From: an uncultured Trueperaceae bacterium
GTDB taxonomy: Bacteria; Deinococcota; Deinococci; Deinococcales; Trueperaceae
Assembly: GCA_937907415.1 (NCBI GenBank)
Contig: CALCHY010000385.1
Location: 1 to 13,190 of the forward strand
Length of the DNA: 13,190 nucleotides
Direction: 5' to 3'
The number at the start of each line of letters is the position of its first letter. The first letter of the stretch is position 1. The position numbers and the translations under genes are program-made. Positions 6,124-13,190 of this stretch are shown here, piece by piece. Below the pieces are notes generated by a model. It was not told the origin of the DNA, made no database searches, and worked only from the letters and a program-made list of their open reading frames with translations.

Positions 6124-7683
6124 ATGACCTGGTTGAACCCCAAGCGCGTGCTGATCGTCCTCGCCGCCTTCCTGCTTGCCGCACCTGCGATCGCGCAAGA
6201 CACGCCGGTCAAGGGCGGAACCGCCATCGTGGTGCTCGGCTCGGACCCGGAGCACCTCAACCCGGGCATCAGCACGAGTTATCCGGTCGGCGCCGTCGGC
6301 GTCAACGTCTTCAGCGGCCTGGTGCGCTTGGCGGCGGACGGTCGCCCAGAAGGCGATCTGGCAGCCAGCTGGACGGTGTCGAGCGACAACCTCGTCTACA
6401 CCTTCACGCTGCGTGAAGCGAACTTCCACGACGGCACGCCCGTTACTAGCGCCGACGTCGTTTACTCCATGATCGAGGTCGAGGCCCCCAACCACGGCCG
6501 CTTCAAGACGGCGTACGACAAGATCGCCTCCATCGAGGCGCCAGACGCGGCGACCGTCGTCATCACCCTCAAGGAGCCGTTCGCGCCGCTCCTCAGCCTG
6601 CTGACGGTCTTCGACGCCGCCGTCCTGCCGAAGCACGTTTACGAGAACACCGACGCCCTGACCAACCCGGCCAACAACGAGCCGATCGGCAGCGGGCCGT
6701 TCAAGTTCGCCAACTGGGTCCGCGGCGAACGCGTCGAGATCGTGCGCAACGACGACTACTTCCTGGAATCAGCGCTGCTCGACAAGGTCATCTTCCGCAT
6801 CGTTCCTCAGGACGTGGCTCGCTCCACTGCCCTCGAAGTCGGCGAAGCCGACTTGCTGTGGGGCTTCTACATGCCGCCAGCCGACCTTCCGCGCCTCGAG
6901 GCCGACCCGAACATCAACACGTGGACGGGCATCACCATCCCGGCGCTCTACTTCGTGTTCATCAACAACAACACCCCAGGGCTAGATGACGCGCGCGTGC
7001 GCCAGGCCATCATGTACGCCATCGACCGCGATCAGATCGTCGAGCAGGCGCAAGGCGGACTCGGCCAGGCTGGTTCCGGCCCGTTCGGCGCCGGCTTCGC
7101 TTACGCGTACGACGAGGCGACCGACTACCGCACCCTCTACCCGTACGACCCAACCAAGGCCAAGGAACTCCTCGCGGATGCCGGCGTGACCGACCTCAAG
7201 CTCCGCTACGTCTACGACTCCGCGCGCGGCGCCTTCGCTGCCGCAGGCGACATCATGCGCGACCAGCTGCGGCAGGTCGGCATCGACCTCGTGCTGCAAC
7301 CGGCCGAACGCGCCGTCATGGTCGACCGCGTCTACAAGGGCGACTACGACCTCAGCATGCAGTCGTTCACGTCGGGCGGCGACCCAGCCATCGGTTACCA
7401 CCGCATCTACCACAGCGCCGAAGCCGGCACGCCGTTCGTCAACGCGACCGGCTACGCCAACCCAGACGTGGACGCGTGGCTCGCGGAAGCGGGTGGCCTA
7501 GCAGATCAAGACGCCCGCGCCACGTACTACCGTCAGATCGACGAGGTGATCGCCGCGGACGTGCCCGTCATGGTCATGTTCGACGAGCTCGCCTCTGAGG
7601 CGTCCTCCGCTGGCCTACGCGGCATGCGCACCCTCCTCGACCAGCGCGACGGCCTCGAGTTCCTGTGGTTCGCCAAGCCTTGA
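6124..7683 (+). CDS. ABC transporter solute-binding protein, family 5 (dipeptide/oligopeptide type)
   Basis: Secreted periplasmic-type binding protein of 519 residues. A signal peptide covers residues 1-24: KR at 7-8, hydrophobic VLIVLAAFLLAAP, cleavage after AIA before QD. There is no lipobox Cys, so it should be soluble rather than a lipoprotein. Family 5 markers follow: GSDPEHLNPG (39-48), GRPEGDLAASWTVSSDNLVYTF (73-94), FHDGTPVTSADVVYS (101-115), NEPIGSGPFKF, ARVRQAIMYAIDRDQIV and a lobe closing with TYYRQIDEVIAADVPVM. Length is normal (500-550). Family members bind peptides but also nickel, heme, sugars and other solutes; the ligand is not readable here. The ATG at 6124 is chosen over the in-frame TTG at 6112 because GAAAGG (6106-6111) abuts the TTG but is 12 bases from the ATG, and the ATG gives a normal signal peptide. 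First gene of the unit; the first permease gene follows after 27 bases. Confidence 0.92.
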   Translation: MTWLNPKRVLIVLAAFLLAAPAIAQDTPVKGGTAIVVLGSDPEHLNPGISTSYPVGAVGVNVFSGLVRLAADGRPEGDLAASWTVSSDNLVYTFTLREANFHDGTPVTSADVVYSMIEVEAPNHGRFKTAYDKIASIEAPDAATVVITLKEPFAPLLSLLTVFDAAVLPKHVYENTDALTNPANNEPIGSGPFKFANWVRGERVEIVRNDDYFLESALLDKVIFRIVPQDVARSTALEVGEADLLWGFYMPPADLPRLEADPNINTWTGITIPALYFVFINNNTPGLDDARVRQAIMYAIDRDQIVEQAQGGLGQAGSGPFGAGFAYAYDEATDYRTLYPYDPTKAKELLADAGVTDLKLRYVYDSARGAFAAAGDIMRDQLRQVGIDLVLQPAERAVMVDRVYKGDYDLSMQSFTSGGDPAIGYHRIYHSAEAGTPFVNATGYANPDVDAWLAEAGGLADQDARATYYRQIDEVIAADVPVMVMFDELASEASSAGLRGMRTLLDQRDGLEFLWFAKP

Positions 7684-7710
7684 GAGGGCTCGGGCGCTAG
7701 CTCAACAGTT

Positions 7711-8700
7711 GTGGCGGCCGAAGGCGGAGGCAACGGCTTAGCGGTATACGCGCTGCGGCGGGCGGTGAACGCCATCCCCTTGATCCTGGGGGTGGTCGTG
7801 GTCAACTTCGTGCTCATAGCGCTGGCGCCGGGCGACCCGGTCACCTCGCTGATAGGCGAGTACCCGGCCCCGCCTGAGTACGTCGAACGTGTCAGGCGAG
7901 ACTTCGGCCTCGACCGCAGCCTGCCGGAGCGGCTTGGCCTCTACCTAGTGAACGTGGCGAAGGGGGACCTCGGGTTCTCCTTCGCCAACCGCCAACCCGT
8001 CCTCGACCTCCTACTCCAACGCCTCGGCCGCACCCTCGTCCTCATGCTGAGCACCGTGGTGGTAGCCACCGGTGTTGGCCTTCTGCTCGGCGTCCTCTCG
8101 GCGAGGAAGCCCGGCTCGCTAACGGACCGCGGCGCGACCGGCTTCGCGTTGCTCGGCTACGCCGTGCCGGAGTTCTGGCTAGGTCAACTACTTATCTTGG
8201 TGTTCGCCGTCTCGTTAGGTTGGCTGCCTGCCGGTGGGTTCAGGAGCGTGAGGGTCGATTACACGGGCTTCGCGGCCGTGCTCGACACCATGAAGCACAT
8301 GATCCTGCCGATGGCGGCGCTGTCCTTCAGGTACATGGCCATAACCACGCGCCTCACGCGCGCCTCGCTCCTCGAGGTCATGAGCGCGCAGTACATCGTC
8401 GCGGCGCGCGGGCGGGGGCTCTCCGAGAACGCCGTGCTGTGGCGGCACGCGCTAAGGGCCGCCGCCCTCCCCGTAGTCACCGTCATCGGCTATAACTTCG
8501 CTTTCATCGTGGCAGGCTCTGCATTGGTCGAGACGGTGTTCGGTTGGCCAGGCATCGGGCGGCTCATGTACGACTCGATCTACACGCGCGACTACCCGGT
8601 GCTGCTAGGCATACTGCTCTTCGTATCTGTGACGGTCATCATCGTCAACCTCATCACGGACGCGCTCTACGCCGTTCTCGACCCGCGCGTGAGGTACTGA
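7711..8700 (+). CDS. ABC transporter permease, DppB/OppB type
   Basis: Inner-membrane permease of 329 residues with about six membrane segments. It opens with the family N-terminus VYALRRAVNAIPLILGVVVVNFVL (12-35), then APGDPVTSLIG (39-49) and FGLDRSLPERLGLYLVNVAKGDLGFSF (65-91). The ATPase-contacting EAA loop is YIVAARGRGLSENAVLWRHALRAA (228-251). The end ETVFGWPGIGRLMYDSIYTRDYPVL (274-298) with DALYAVLDPRVRY is classic for DppB. The GTG at 7711 is the only sensible start, as the next in-frame starts cut the first helix; its ribosome binding site is weak. It works with the binding protein upstream and the DppC-type permease that overlaps its stop. GAGGT inside its last codons is the ribosome binding site of the next gene. 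Confidence 0.92.
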   Translation: MAAEGGGNGLAVYALRRAVNAIPLILGVVVVNFVLIALAPGDPVTSLIGEYPAPPEYVERVRRDFGLDRSLPERLGLYLVNVAKGDLGFSFANRQPVLDLLLQRLGRTLVLMLSTVVVATGVGLLLGVLSARKPGSLTDRGATGFALLGYAVPEFWLGQLLILVFAVSLGWLPAGGFRSVRVDYTGFAAVLDTMKHMILPMAALSFRYMAITTRLTRASLLEVMSAQYIVAARGRGLSENAVLWRHALRAAALPVVTVIGYNFAFIVAGSALVETVFGWPGIGRLMYDSIYTRDYPVLLGILLFVSVTVIIVNLITDALYAVLDPRVRY

Positions 8701-9599
8701 TGGACGACGCAGCAAGAGCGGCCGCGGCCACCGAGGTCACTGAAGTTCGGCAAGCGGGGCGCTCTAACGCTTTCGCCGCCTGGCGCCGTTTCAGGCGCAG
8801 CAGTTCCGGCGTGTTCGGGCTGGTGGTAGTTGCGCTGCTGGTGCTGACCGCCATCCTCGCCCCACTGCTGGCGCCGCTCGATCCGCACAGCACGTCGCGG
8901 GCGGCGTTCGCGCCGCCCTTCGCCTCGGGCCACTTCCTCGGCACGGACAACCTCGGCCGCGACATCCTCAGCCAGGTCATCTGGGGCTCCCGCGTGTCGC
9001 TGCTCGTCGGCCTGGCCGCAGCGGCCACGGCCACGCTCATCGGTGTAGCCGTCGGCGCGCTAGCCGGCTACCTCGGCGGTTGGTTCGACGAGCTCCTCAT
9101 GCGCGTCACGGAGTTCTTCCAAGTCATCCCGCGCTTCGTGCTTGCGCTCATCGTCGTAGCCTTCTTCGGCTCCGGCCTGCTCAACCTCATCCTCGTCATC
9201 GGCCTCCTAAGCTGGCCGCAAACGGCGCGGCTGGTGCGCAGCCAGTACCTCAGCCACAAGACCCTGCCGTACGTGGACGCTGGCCGCGCGTTAGGCATGC
9301 GCAACGCGCGGCTCATGTTCATGCAGATCCTCCCTAACGTCATGGGCCCCGTCCTCGTGGTGGCCTCACTCGACGTTGCCCAGGCCATCCTGCTAGAGGC
9401 AAGCCTCGGCTTCTTCGGGCTAGGCGACCCGAACCTCACTAGTTGGGGTGGCATGCTGAACAGCGCTCAGACGTTCATCCGCCGCGCGTGGTGGATGAGC
9501 GTGTTCCCAGGCATCGGCATAACGTTGGCCGTGCTTGGCTTCAACCTCTTCGGAGACGGCCTGACCGAGGCCTACGACCCGCGCATGGCGCCGCGCTGA
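8700..9599 (+). CDS. ABC transporter permease, DppC/OppC type
   Basis: Inner-membrane permease of 299 residues. A cytosolic N-terminus (to about residue 36) leads to a first helix GVFGLVVVALLVLTAILAPLLAPLDP (37-62). The periplasmic motif HFLGTDNLGRDILSQVIWGSRVSL (78-101) is the DppC signature. Further helices follow, then the EAA loop YVDAGRALGMRNARLMFMQILPN (191-213). The protein ends EASLGFFGLGDPNLTSWGGML and FNLFGDGLTEAYDPRM, all typical. The ATG at 8700 shares one base with the upstream stop (TGATG), and GAGG sits five bases before it, so translation is coupled. The frame is open upstream to 8544, but that part lies inside the DppB gene. The transporter would need DppD/DppF-type ATPases, which are not in this window. 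Confidence 0.93.
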   Translation: MDDAARAAAATEVTEVRQAGRSNAFAAWRRFRRSSSGVFGLVVVALLVLTAILAPLLAPLDPHSTSRAAFAPPFASGHFLGTDNLGRDILSQVIWGSRVSLLVGLAAAATATLIGVAVGALAGYLGGWFDELLMRVTEFFQVIPRFVLALIVVAFFGSGLLNLILVIGLLSWPQTARLVRSQYLSHKTLPYVDAGRALGMRNARLMFMQILPNVMGPVLVVASLDVAQAILLEASLGFFGLGDPNLTSWGGMLNSAQTFIRRAWWMSVFPGIGITLAVLGFNLFGDGLTEAYDPRMAPR

Positions 9600-9621
9600 A
9601 CTGGCGCGCGTAGCGGGCGGT

Positions 9622-9627
9622 AAGGAG
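9622..9627 (+). promoter_or_regulatory. Strong ribosome binding site (AAGGAG) of the phosphorylase gene
   Basis: AAGGAG is the best Shine-Dalgarno match in the window. It is eight bases from the ATG at 9636 and five from the GTG at 9633. The spacing favours the ATG. It lies in the 36-base gap after the second permease gene. Confidence 0.6.
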
Positions 9628-9635
9628 CAATAGTG

Positions 9636-10373
9636 ATGTCGGACATTCAAAGGCACCTACGCGCCAAGACGGGCGACGTCGCACCGTACGTCCTCATCCC
9701 CGGCGATCCGGGCCGCGCCGAGCGCATAGCGGAGACGTTCGTCGACGCGCAGCTCATCGCACGCAACCGCGAGTACGTGATCTACACGGGCCGCACGCAG
9801 GCCGGGGCGCCGATCAGCGTCTGCTCGACTGGCATCGGCGGGCCATCGGCCTCCATCGCGCTTGAGGAGCTCGTGCGCATCGGCGCTACGCACTTCATCC
9901 GGGTAGGCTCGGCGGGCGGCAGGCAGCCCGCGACGCCCATCGGTTCCGTCGTGGTCGTGACCTCGGCGTTCCGCGGCGACGGCACCTCCCTCGATTACAT
10001 CCCGCTCGGCTACCCAGCCGCCGCGGACATCGACGTCACGCTAGCCCTGCGCCACGCTGCCGCCGACTACCTCGGTCAGCGCGCCATCGAGGGCGTCGTC
10101 TTCACGCGCGACGCCTTCTACCGCCGCGACGACGGCCTCAACGCGCGCCTTACCGACGCCGGCATCGTGGCCGCCGAGCAGGAGTGCTCGACCGTCTTCG
10201 TCGTCGGCGCACTGCTCGGCGTGAAGGTCGGCGCCGTCCTAGGTACGGACTCGAACATCTACTTAGACCCGCAACCGACGCGCGAGGAGAAGGAAGCGCT
10301 ATACAAGCGCGTCGAGATGGACACCATCCGCATCGCTACTGCTGCCGTCGACCGCCTCCACGCTGAACGATGA
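9636..10373 (+). CDS. Nucleoside phosphorylase (uridine/purine phosphorylase superfamily)
   Basis: Cytosolic enzyme of 245 residues that should split a nucleoside with phosphate to free base and (deoxy)ribose-1-phosphate. Core motifs match NP-I enzymes: H7, IPGDPGRAERIAE (21-33), NREY (44-47), CSTGIGGPSASIALEELVRIG (63-83), FIRVGSAGG (87-95) and AEQECSTVF (180-188). Phosphate contacts R27, R45 and R89 align with R30, R48 and R91 of E. coli uridine phosphorylase, and E183 with its ribose-binding Glu198. The E-M-E motif reads E-Q-E. The base-specificity loop after FY (161-162) is RRDDGLN and lacks the Gln166 and Arg168 that hold uracil. It is about 14 residues shorter than in E. coli Udp and has the length of DeoD's. 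An Asp (D205, in GTDSN) lies one residue from the position of DeoD's catalytic Asp. A purine substrate is plausible, since an adenine deaminase gene overlaps its stop (ATGA), but this is inference. It is commonly annotated as Udp; no symbol is given. Confidence 0.85.
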   Translation: MSDIQRHLRAKTGDVAPYVLIPGDPGRAERIAETFVDAQLIARNREYVIYTGRTQAGAPISVCSTGIGGPSASIALEELVRIGATHFIRVGSAGGRQPATPIGSVVVVTSAFRGDGTSLDYIPLGYPAAADIDVTLALRHAAADYLGQRAIEGVVFTRDAFYRRDDGLNARLTDAGIVAAEQECSTVFVVGALLGVKVGAVLGTDSNIYLDPQPTREEKEALYKRVEMDTIRIATAAVDRLHAER

Positions 10374-12127
10374 AGCCGTTCGCACCTAGCCTCACGGCTC
10401 GCGACCTGCTGGTGAAGAACGCCATGCTCGTCGACGTCGTTACGCAGTCGAGTTACCGCGGGTGGTTCACCGTCCAAGGCGGTCGCTTCGTCGAGGTTGA
10501 GGCAGGCGACCCAACGCCAGCCGACCTGGCCGGGCTGAGCATCGCTAAGCAGCGCGACCTCGGCGGGGCGTGGGTGCAGCCAGGCATGCTCGACGTTCAC
10601 ATGCACATCGAGAGCAGCCTCGTCACCCCACGCCGCTTCGCGGAGGCGGCGCTGCCTCACGGCACGACGACGGTGTTGCAGGACCCGCATGAGGTGGCCA
10701 ACGTTGCGGGGGCCGCCGGTATCCGCTGGATGCTCGAGGCGAGCAGGGGACTGCCGCAGCGCATGTTCACCGCCATCTCGAGCTGCGTGCCTGCCACGTC
10801 GGCGGACATCGAGACCCCGAACGCCTCCATCACGCCGGCCGAAGTTAGCGAGTTGGCGAGCGAGCCGGAGGTCATCGCCCTGGGTGAGGTGATGGACTAC
10901 CAGGGGTTAGTGGCTGGCGACGCCCACCTGCGCGCCATGGTGGCGGCGGCGACCGCCGCCGGGCTGAGCGTCGAGGGCCACGTGCCGAGCCTCAGCGGCG
11001 CAGCGCTCTCGCGTTACGTTGCCAACGGCGTGCGCTCCGATCACACCCTCGCCAGCCCAGCGAAGCTCATGGAAGAGTTGCGCAAGGGCCTGTGGGTGAT
11101 GATCCAGGAGAAGTCCCTCACGCTGGAGGTCGTGCAGACGGTAACGGCGTTGCCTGACCGCAGCCGCATACTGCTGATAACGGACGACGTCATGCCTGAC
11201 CGGCTGCTGACTGGCCACGTCAGCCGCCTGGTCGACCTGGCAGTCGACCTCGGCTGGCCCGTCCTGGACGCCATTGCGTCCGCGACCCTGCGGCCAGCTA
11301 GCTACCTTGGCATGCACGACCTCGGACTGCTGGCCCCGGGCGCACTCGCCGACTTCGTGGTCACGGACGATCTAGCTGCTTTTCCCCCACGCGAGGTTCA
11401 CGTGGCAGGCAAGCTGGTGGCCGAGGGGGGCGAGGCCGTCGTGCCTTCCGTCTCGGCGGCTTCTCTGGCGAGTGCAGCAGTAGCGCGCCCCACGCTCGTG
11501 CCAGCCAACGTCAGCGCGGATGCGCTGCGGTTCGCGGCCCCGGCGGGCGCACCCTCGCTGTTGGCGCGAGTCATCAACGTGAACCTCGTCAACAGCTTCA
11601 CGACGCTTAGCGAGCGGCGGGTCGAGCTACTAGACGGCGCGCCCGTCGACCCCGACATCGCGCTCGCGTGCGTGGTGCCGCGTGCGGCGTTGCAGCCCGG
11701 AGCCGGCAGCTATGAGCCCGCAGTCTGTCTCGTTGCTGGCACTGGCCTGCACCGCGGCGCGTACGCGTCGAGTTTCGCCCACGACAGTCATAACGTCTTC
11801 CTCTTCTGGCGCGACCCGCTGGCGCTCGCTAGATCACTCGCGGCGCTGGCTGGCGCCGGGGGTGGCATGGCGTTCACTGACGGCGTGGAGACGACGCTAC
11901 TGCCGCTGCCGCTAGCTGGCCTGCTGTCGGATGAACCCGTAAGCGTGGTCGGAGCGCAGTTCCGCGCGCTCGAAGCGGCGGTGCGCGCTGCCGGGATGCA
12001 CGTCAAGGCGCCTATCCTGCTTCTCACCCTCTTGCCGCTAAGCGTCAGCCCAGATTTCAAGGTGACGGACAAGGGCATCGTCGACGTGCAAGCGCGCCGC
12101 ATCCTGGCGCCAGCGGTGGCCTCATGA
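10370..12127 (+). CDS. ade: Adenine deaminase
   Basis: Cytosolic metal-dependent amidohydrolase of 585 residues that converts adenine to hypoxanthine and ammonia. It has an N-terminal composite domain, a TIM-barrel amidohydrolase domain (about 68-335) and the C-terminal adenine-deaminase domain (about 395-580). Metal and active-site motifs are DVHMHIESS (75-83; H77, H79, E81), ALGEVMDYQG (170-179; E173), VEGHVPSL (201-208; H204), GVRSDHT (220-226; H225) and LITDDVMPD (269-277; D272). The C-terminal signatures are NSFTTLSERRVE, SSFAHDSHNV (467-476) and SPDFKVTDKGIVDV. The residue after H225 is Thr where I recall Glu in other Ade proteins. The length is typical. The ATG overlaps the phosphorylase stop by four bases and its own stop overlaps the next ATG by four, with no clear ribosome binding sites, so translation is coupled on both sides. 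In purine salvage it would act directly after a phosphorylase releasing adenine. Confidence 0.93.
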   Translation: MKPFAPSLTARDLLVKNAMLVDVVTQSSYRGWFTVQGGRFVEVEAGDPTPADLAGLSIAKQRDLGGAWVQPGMLDVHMHIESSLVTPRRFAEAALPHGTTTVLQDPHEVANVAGAAGIRWMLEASRGLPQRMFTAISSCVPATSADIETPNASITPAEVSELASEPEVIALGEVMDYQGLVAGDAHLRAMVAAATAAGLSVEGHVPSLSGAALSRYVANGVRSDHTLASPAKLMEELRKGLWVMIQEKSLTLEVVQTVTALPDRSRILLITDDVMPDRLLTGHVSRLVDLAVDLGWPVLDAIASATLRPASYLGMHDLGLLAPGALADFVVTDDLAAFPPREVHVAGKLVAEGGEAVVPSVSAASLASAAVARPTLVPANVSADALRFAAPAGAPSLLARVINVNLVNSFTTLSERRVELLDGAPVDPDIALACVVPRAALQPGAGSYEPAVCLVAGTGLHRGAYASSFAHDSHNVFLFWRDPLALARSLAALAGAGGGMAFTDGVETTLLPLPLAGLLSDEPVSVVGAQFRALEAAVRAAGMHVKAPILLLTLLPLSVSPDFKVTDKGIVDVQARRILAPAVAS

Positions 12128-13190
12128 GTAACGCCGAGGCCGCCACCACCGCCATGCAGCTGCGGCTGATCGACCTCTGCCGCGTGCCAAGCCCAAGTCG
12201 GCACGAGCGCCTCATCGCAGACCACCTACGCGCGGAGATGGTGGCCATCGGGTTGACGGTCACGGAGGACGACGCCGGAACCAGCACTGGCGGCGACGCG
12301 GGCAACCTCGTGGCGCTGCTGCCAGGCGGCCTTCCTGAGCGCATCGTGCTGGCGGCGCACATGGACACCGTGCCGCTAGTGCCGGGAGTGCCGTTGGCGC
12401 CAGAGGTCGAGGGGAGCGTCGTGCGGGCGGGCGGGCAGCAGATACTCGGGGCAGACGACAAGGCGGGCGTTAGCGTCGTGCTCAGCCTTCTCGAACGCGC
12501 GGCAGCTACGCCTTTCGCCCAGCGCCCAACGCTCATCGCCGTCATCACCGTCTGCGAAGAACTTGGCCTGCTCGGAGCGAAGCACCTCGACGTCGCTGCT
12601 CTCCGCGCGGATCACGCCTACTCGTTCGATGGCGAGGTGCCGGTCGGCGAACTGATAACCTCCGCCGTGTTCAAGGAGGACGTGACCATCACGGTCACCG
12701 GGCGGGCGGCACACGCCGCACTCGAACCTGAACGAGGTATTCACGCCATCAAGGCCGCCGCGGCCGTGGTGGAGGCGATTCCGTTAGGGCGCGTGGCCGA
12801 AGATCAGGTACTCAACATCGGCGCGATCACGGGCGGTGGCGCCACCAACGTCATTCCGGCCAGCGTGACCATGCGCGGCGAGTTGCGGGCGTTCAGCGCC
12901 GACCGGCTAGAGGAGTTGGCGGGGAACGTAAGCGCCCTTGCCACGGCCGCGGCCGCACGGCACGGTGCGACCGTCACGCTCGAGCGGCGCCACTTGTACG
13001 ACGGTTACGCGCTGGCAGACGCCACGCCGCCCATCTTGCGGCTAGCGGCAGTAGCTGAGCGTCACGACGTGCAGCTCAAGACCGTCTCCTCGATAGGCGG
13101 GTCGGACACGAGCATCCTCAACCAGAAGGGCCTACCGACCGTGAACGTTGGCATCGGCATGCACGACATCCATTCGGTCAACGAGTGGAT
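12124..13190 (+). CDS. PepT-like M20-family peptidase (truncated by window end)
   Basis: The first 355 residues of a zinc-dependent M20 peptidase are visible; the frame is open to the right edge and probably only the last few dozen residues or fewer are missing. Catalytic residues are in order: LAAHMDTV (76-83; H79 metal, D81), LGADDKAG (108-115; D111 bridging the two metals), VCEELGLLG (143-151; E145 base, E146 metal), FDGE (168-171; D169 metal) and MHDIHSVNEW (346-355; H350 metal). The dimerisation domain spans about 182-295 and contains VTGRAAHAALEPERGIHAI and ATNVIPASVTMRGELRAF. The overall pattern is closest to the tripeptidase T-like group (PepT2-like) rather than to ArgE or carboxypeptidase G2. 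It should release an N-terminal amino acid from short peptides, although M20 members also act on other amides. The ATG overlaps the adenine deaminase stop (ATGA), so it belongs to the same operon. It may process peptides taken up by the family 5 transporter encoded upstream. Confidence 0.88.
   Translation, partial: MSNAEAATTAMQLRLIDLCRVPSPSRHERLIADHLRAEMVAIGLTVTEDDAGTSTGGDAGNLVALLPGGLPERIVLAAHMDTVPLVPGVPLAPEVEGSVVRAGGQQILGADDKAGVSVVLSLLERAAATPFAQRPTLIAVITVCEELGLLGAKHLDVAALRADHAYSFDGEVPVGELITSAVFKEDVTITVTGRAAHAALEPERGIHAIKAAAAVVEAIPLGRVAEDQVLNIGAITGGGATNVIPASVTMRGELRAFSADRLEELAGNVSALATAAAARHGATVTLERRHLYDGYALADATPPILRLAAVAERHDVQLKTVSSIGGSDTSILNQKGLPTVNVGIGMHDIHSVNEW

Noticed and set aside
7684..7710. 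Attenuator hairpin between the binding-protein and permease genes
   Set aside because: The gap is GC-rich and contains GCTAGC, but no stem longer than about four pairs forms, so nothing is called.
8544..8699. Longer form of the DppC-type permease starting at 8544
   Set aside because: The extension lies wholly within the DppB gene in another frame and is Arg/His-rich; the ATG at 8700 has a ribosome binding site and a TGATG junction.
1..13190. Defence system, prophage, CRISPR, insertion sequence, toxin-antitoxin or biosynthetic cluster
   Set aside because: Every gene has a metabolic or transport assignment; there are no spaced repeats, transposase, nuclease or helicase motifs, or terminal inverted repeats.

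Overview
The window is a GC-rich bacterial chromosomal segment (roughly 65% GC by eye) with no rRNA, tRNA, insertion sequence, CRISPR array or phage gene. It is densely coding and all reading frames look intact. GC content, a secreted solute-binding protein with no lipobox cysteine, -10-like boxes lying only 6-7 bases before start codons (leaderless-type promoters), and a tetranucleotide CTAG that is not depleted would all fit a member of the Deinococcota, such as a Trueperaceae relative. That placement is an inference; no marker gene is present.

Layout. 90-1892 (minus): CPA1-type cation:proton antiporter with a cytosolic nucleotide-binding tail. 2028-3041 (plus, divergent): a fusion of a VOC/glyoxalase-like domain and a YdjA-like nitroreductase. 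Two minus genes converge on it: an AHSA1/SRPBCC protein (3052-3540) and a divergent DapB-like reductase lacking the catalytic His pair (3590-4408). 4581-6037 (plus): an EamA/DMT transporter translationally coupled to a DinB-fold protein. 6124 to the right edge (plus): a tight, probably single transcription unit with a family 5 solute-binding protein, two DppB/DppC-type permeases, a nucleoside phosphorylase of the uridine/purine phosphorylase superfamily, an adenine deaminase and a PepT-like M20 peptidase cut by the window end.

How the genes may work together. The right half looks like uptake plus catabolism. The binding protein and permeases import a solute. The phosphorylase splits a nucleoside to base and ribose-1-phosphate. 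The adenine deaminase converts adenine to hypoxanthine and ammonia. The M20 enzyme would cleave a peptide or amide. The last three genes overlap by 4 bases each, so their products are probably made together. The transporter's ATPase subunits are not in the window. The left half holds small unlinked or two-gene units of housekeeping type.

Nothing here is clearly a new defence or mobile system. The most interesting points are the transporter/purine-salvage/peptidase operon, the phosphorylase with a uridine-phosphorylase core but a DeoD-length specificity loop, the VOC-nitroreductase fusion, the DapB-like protein without its catalytic histidines, and the recurring leaderless-type promoter geometry.
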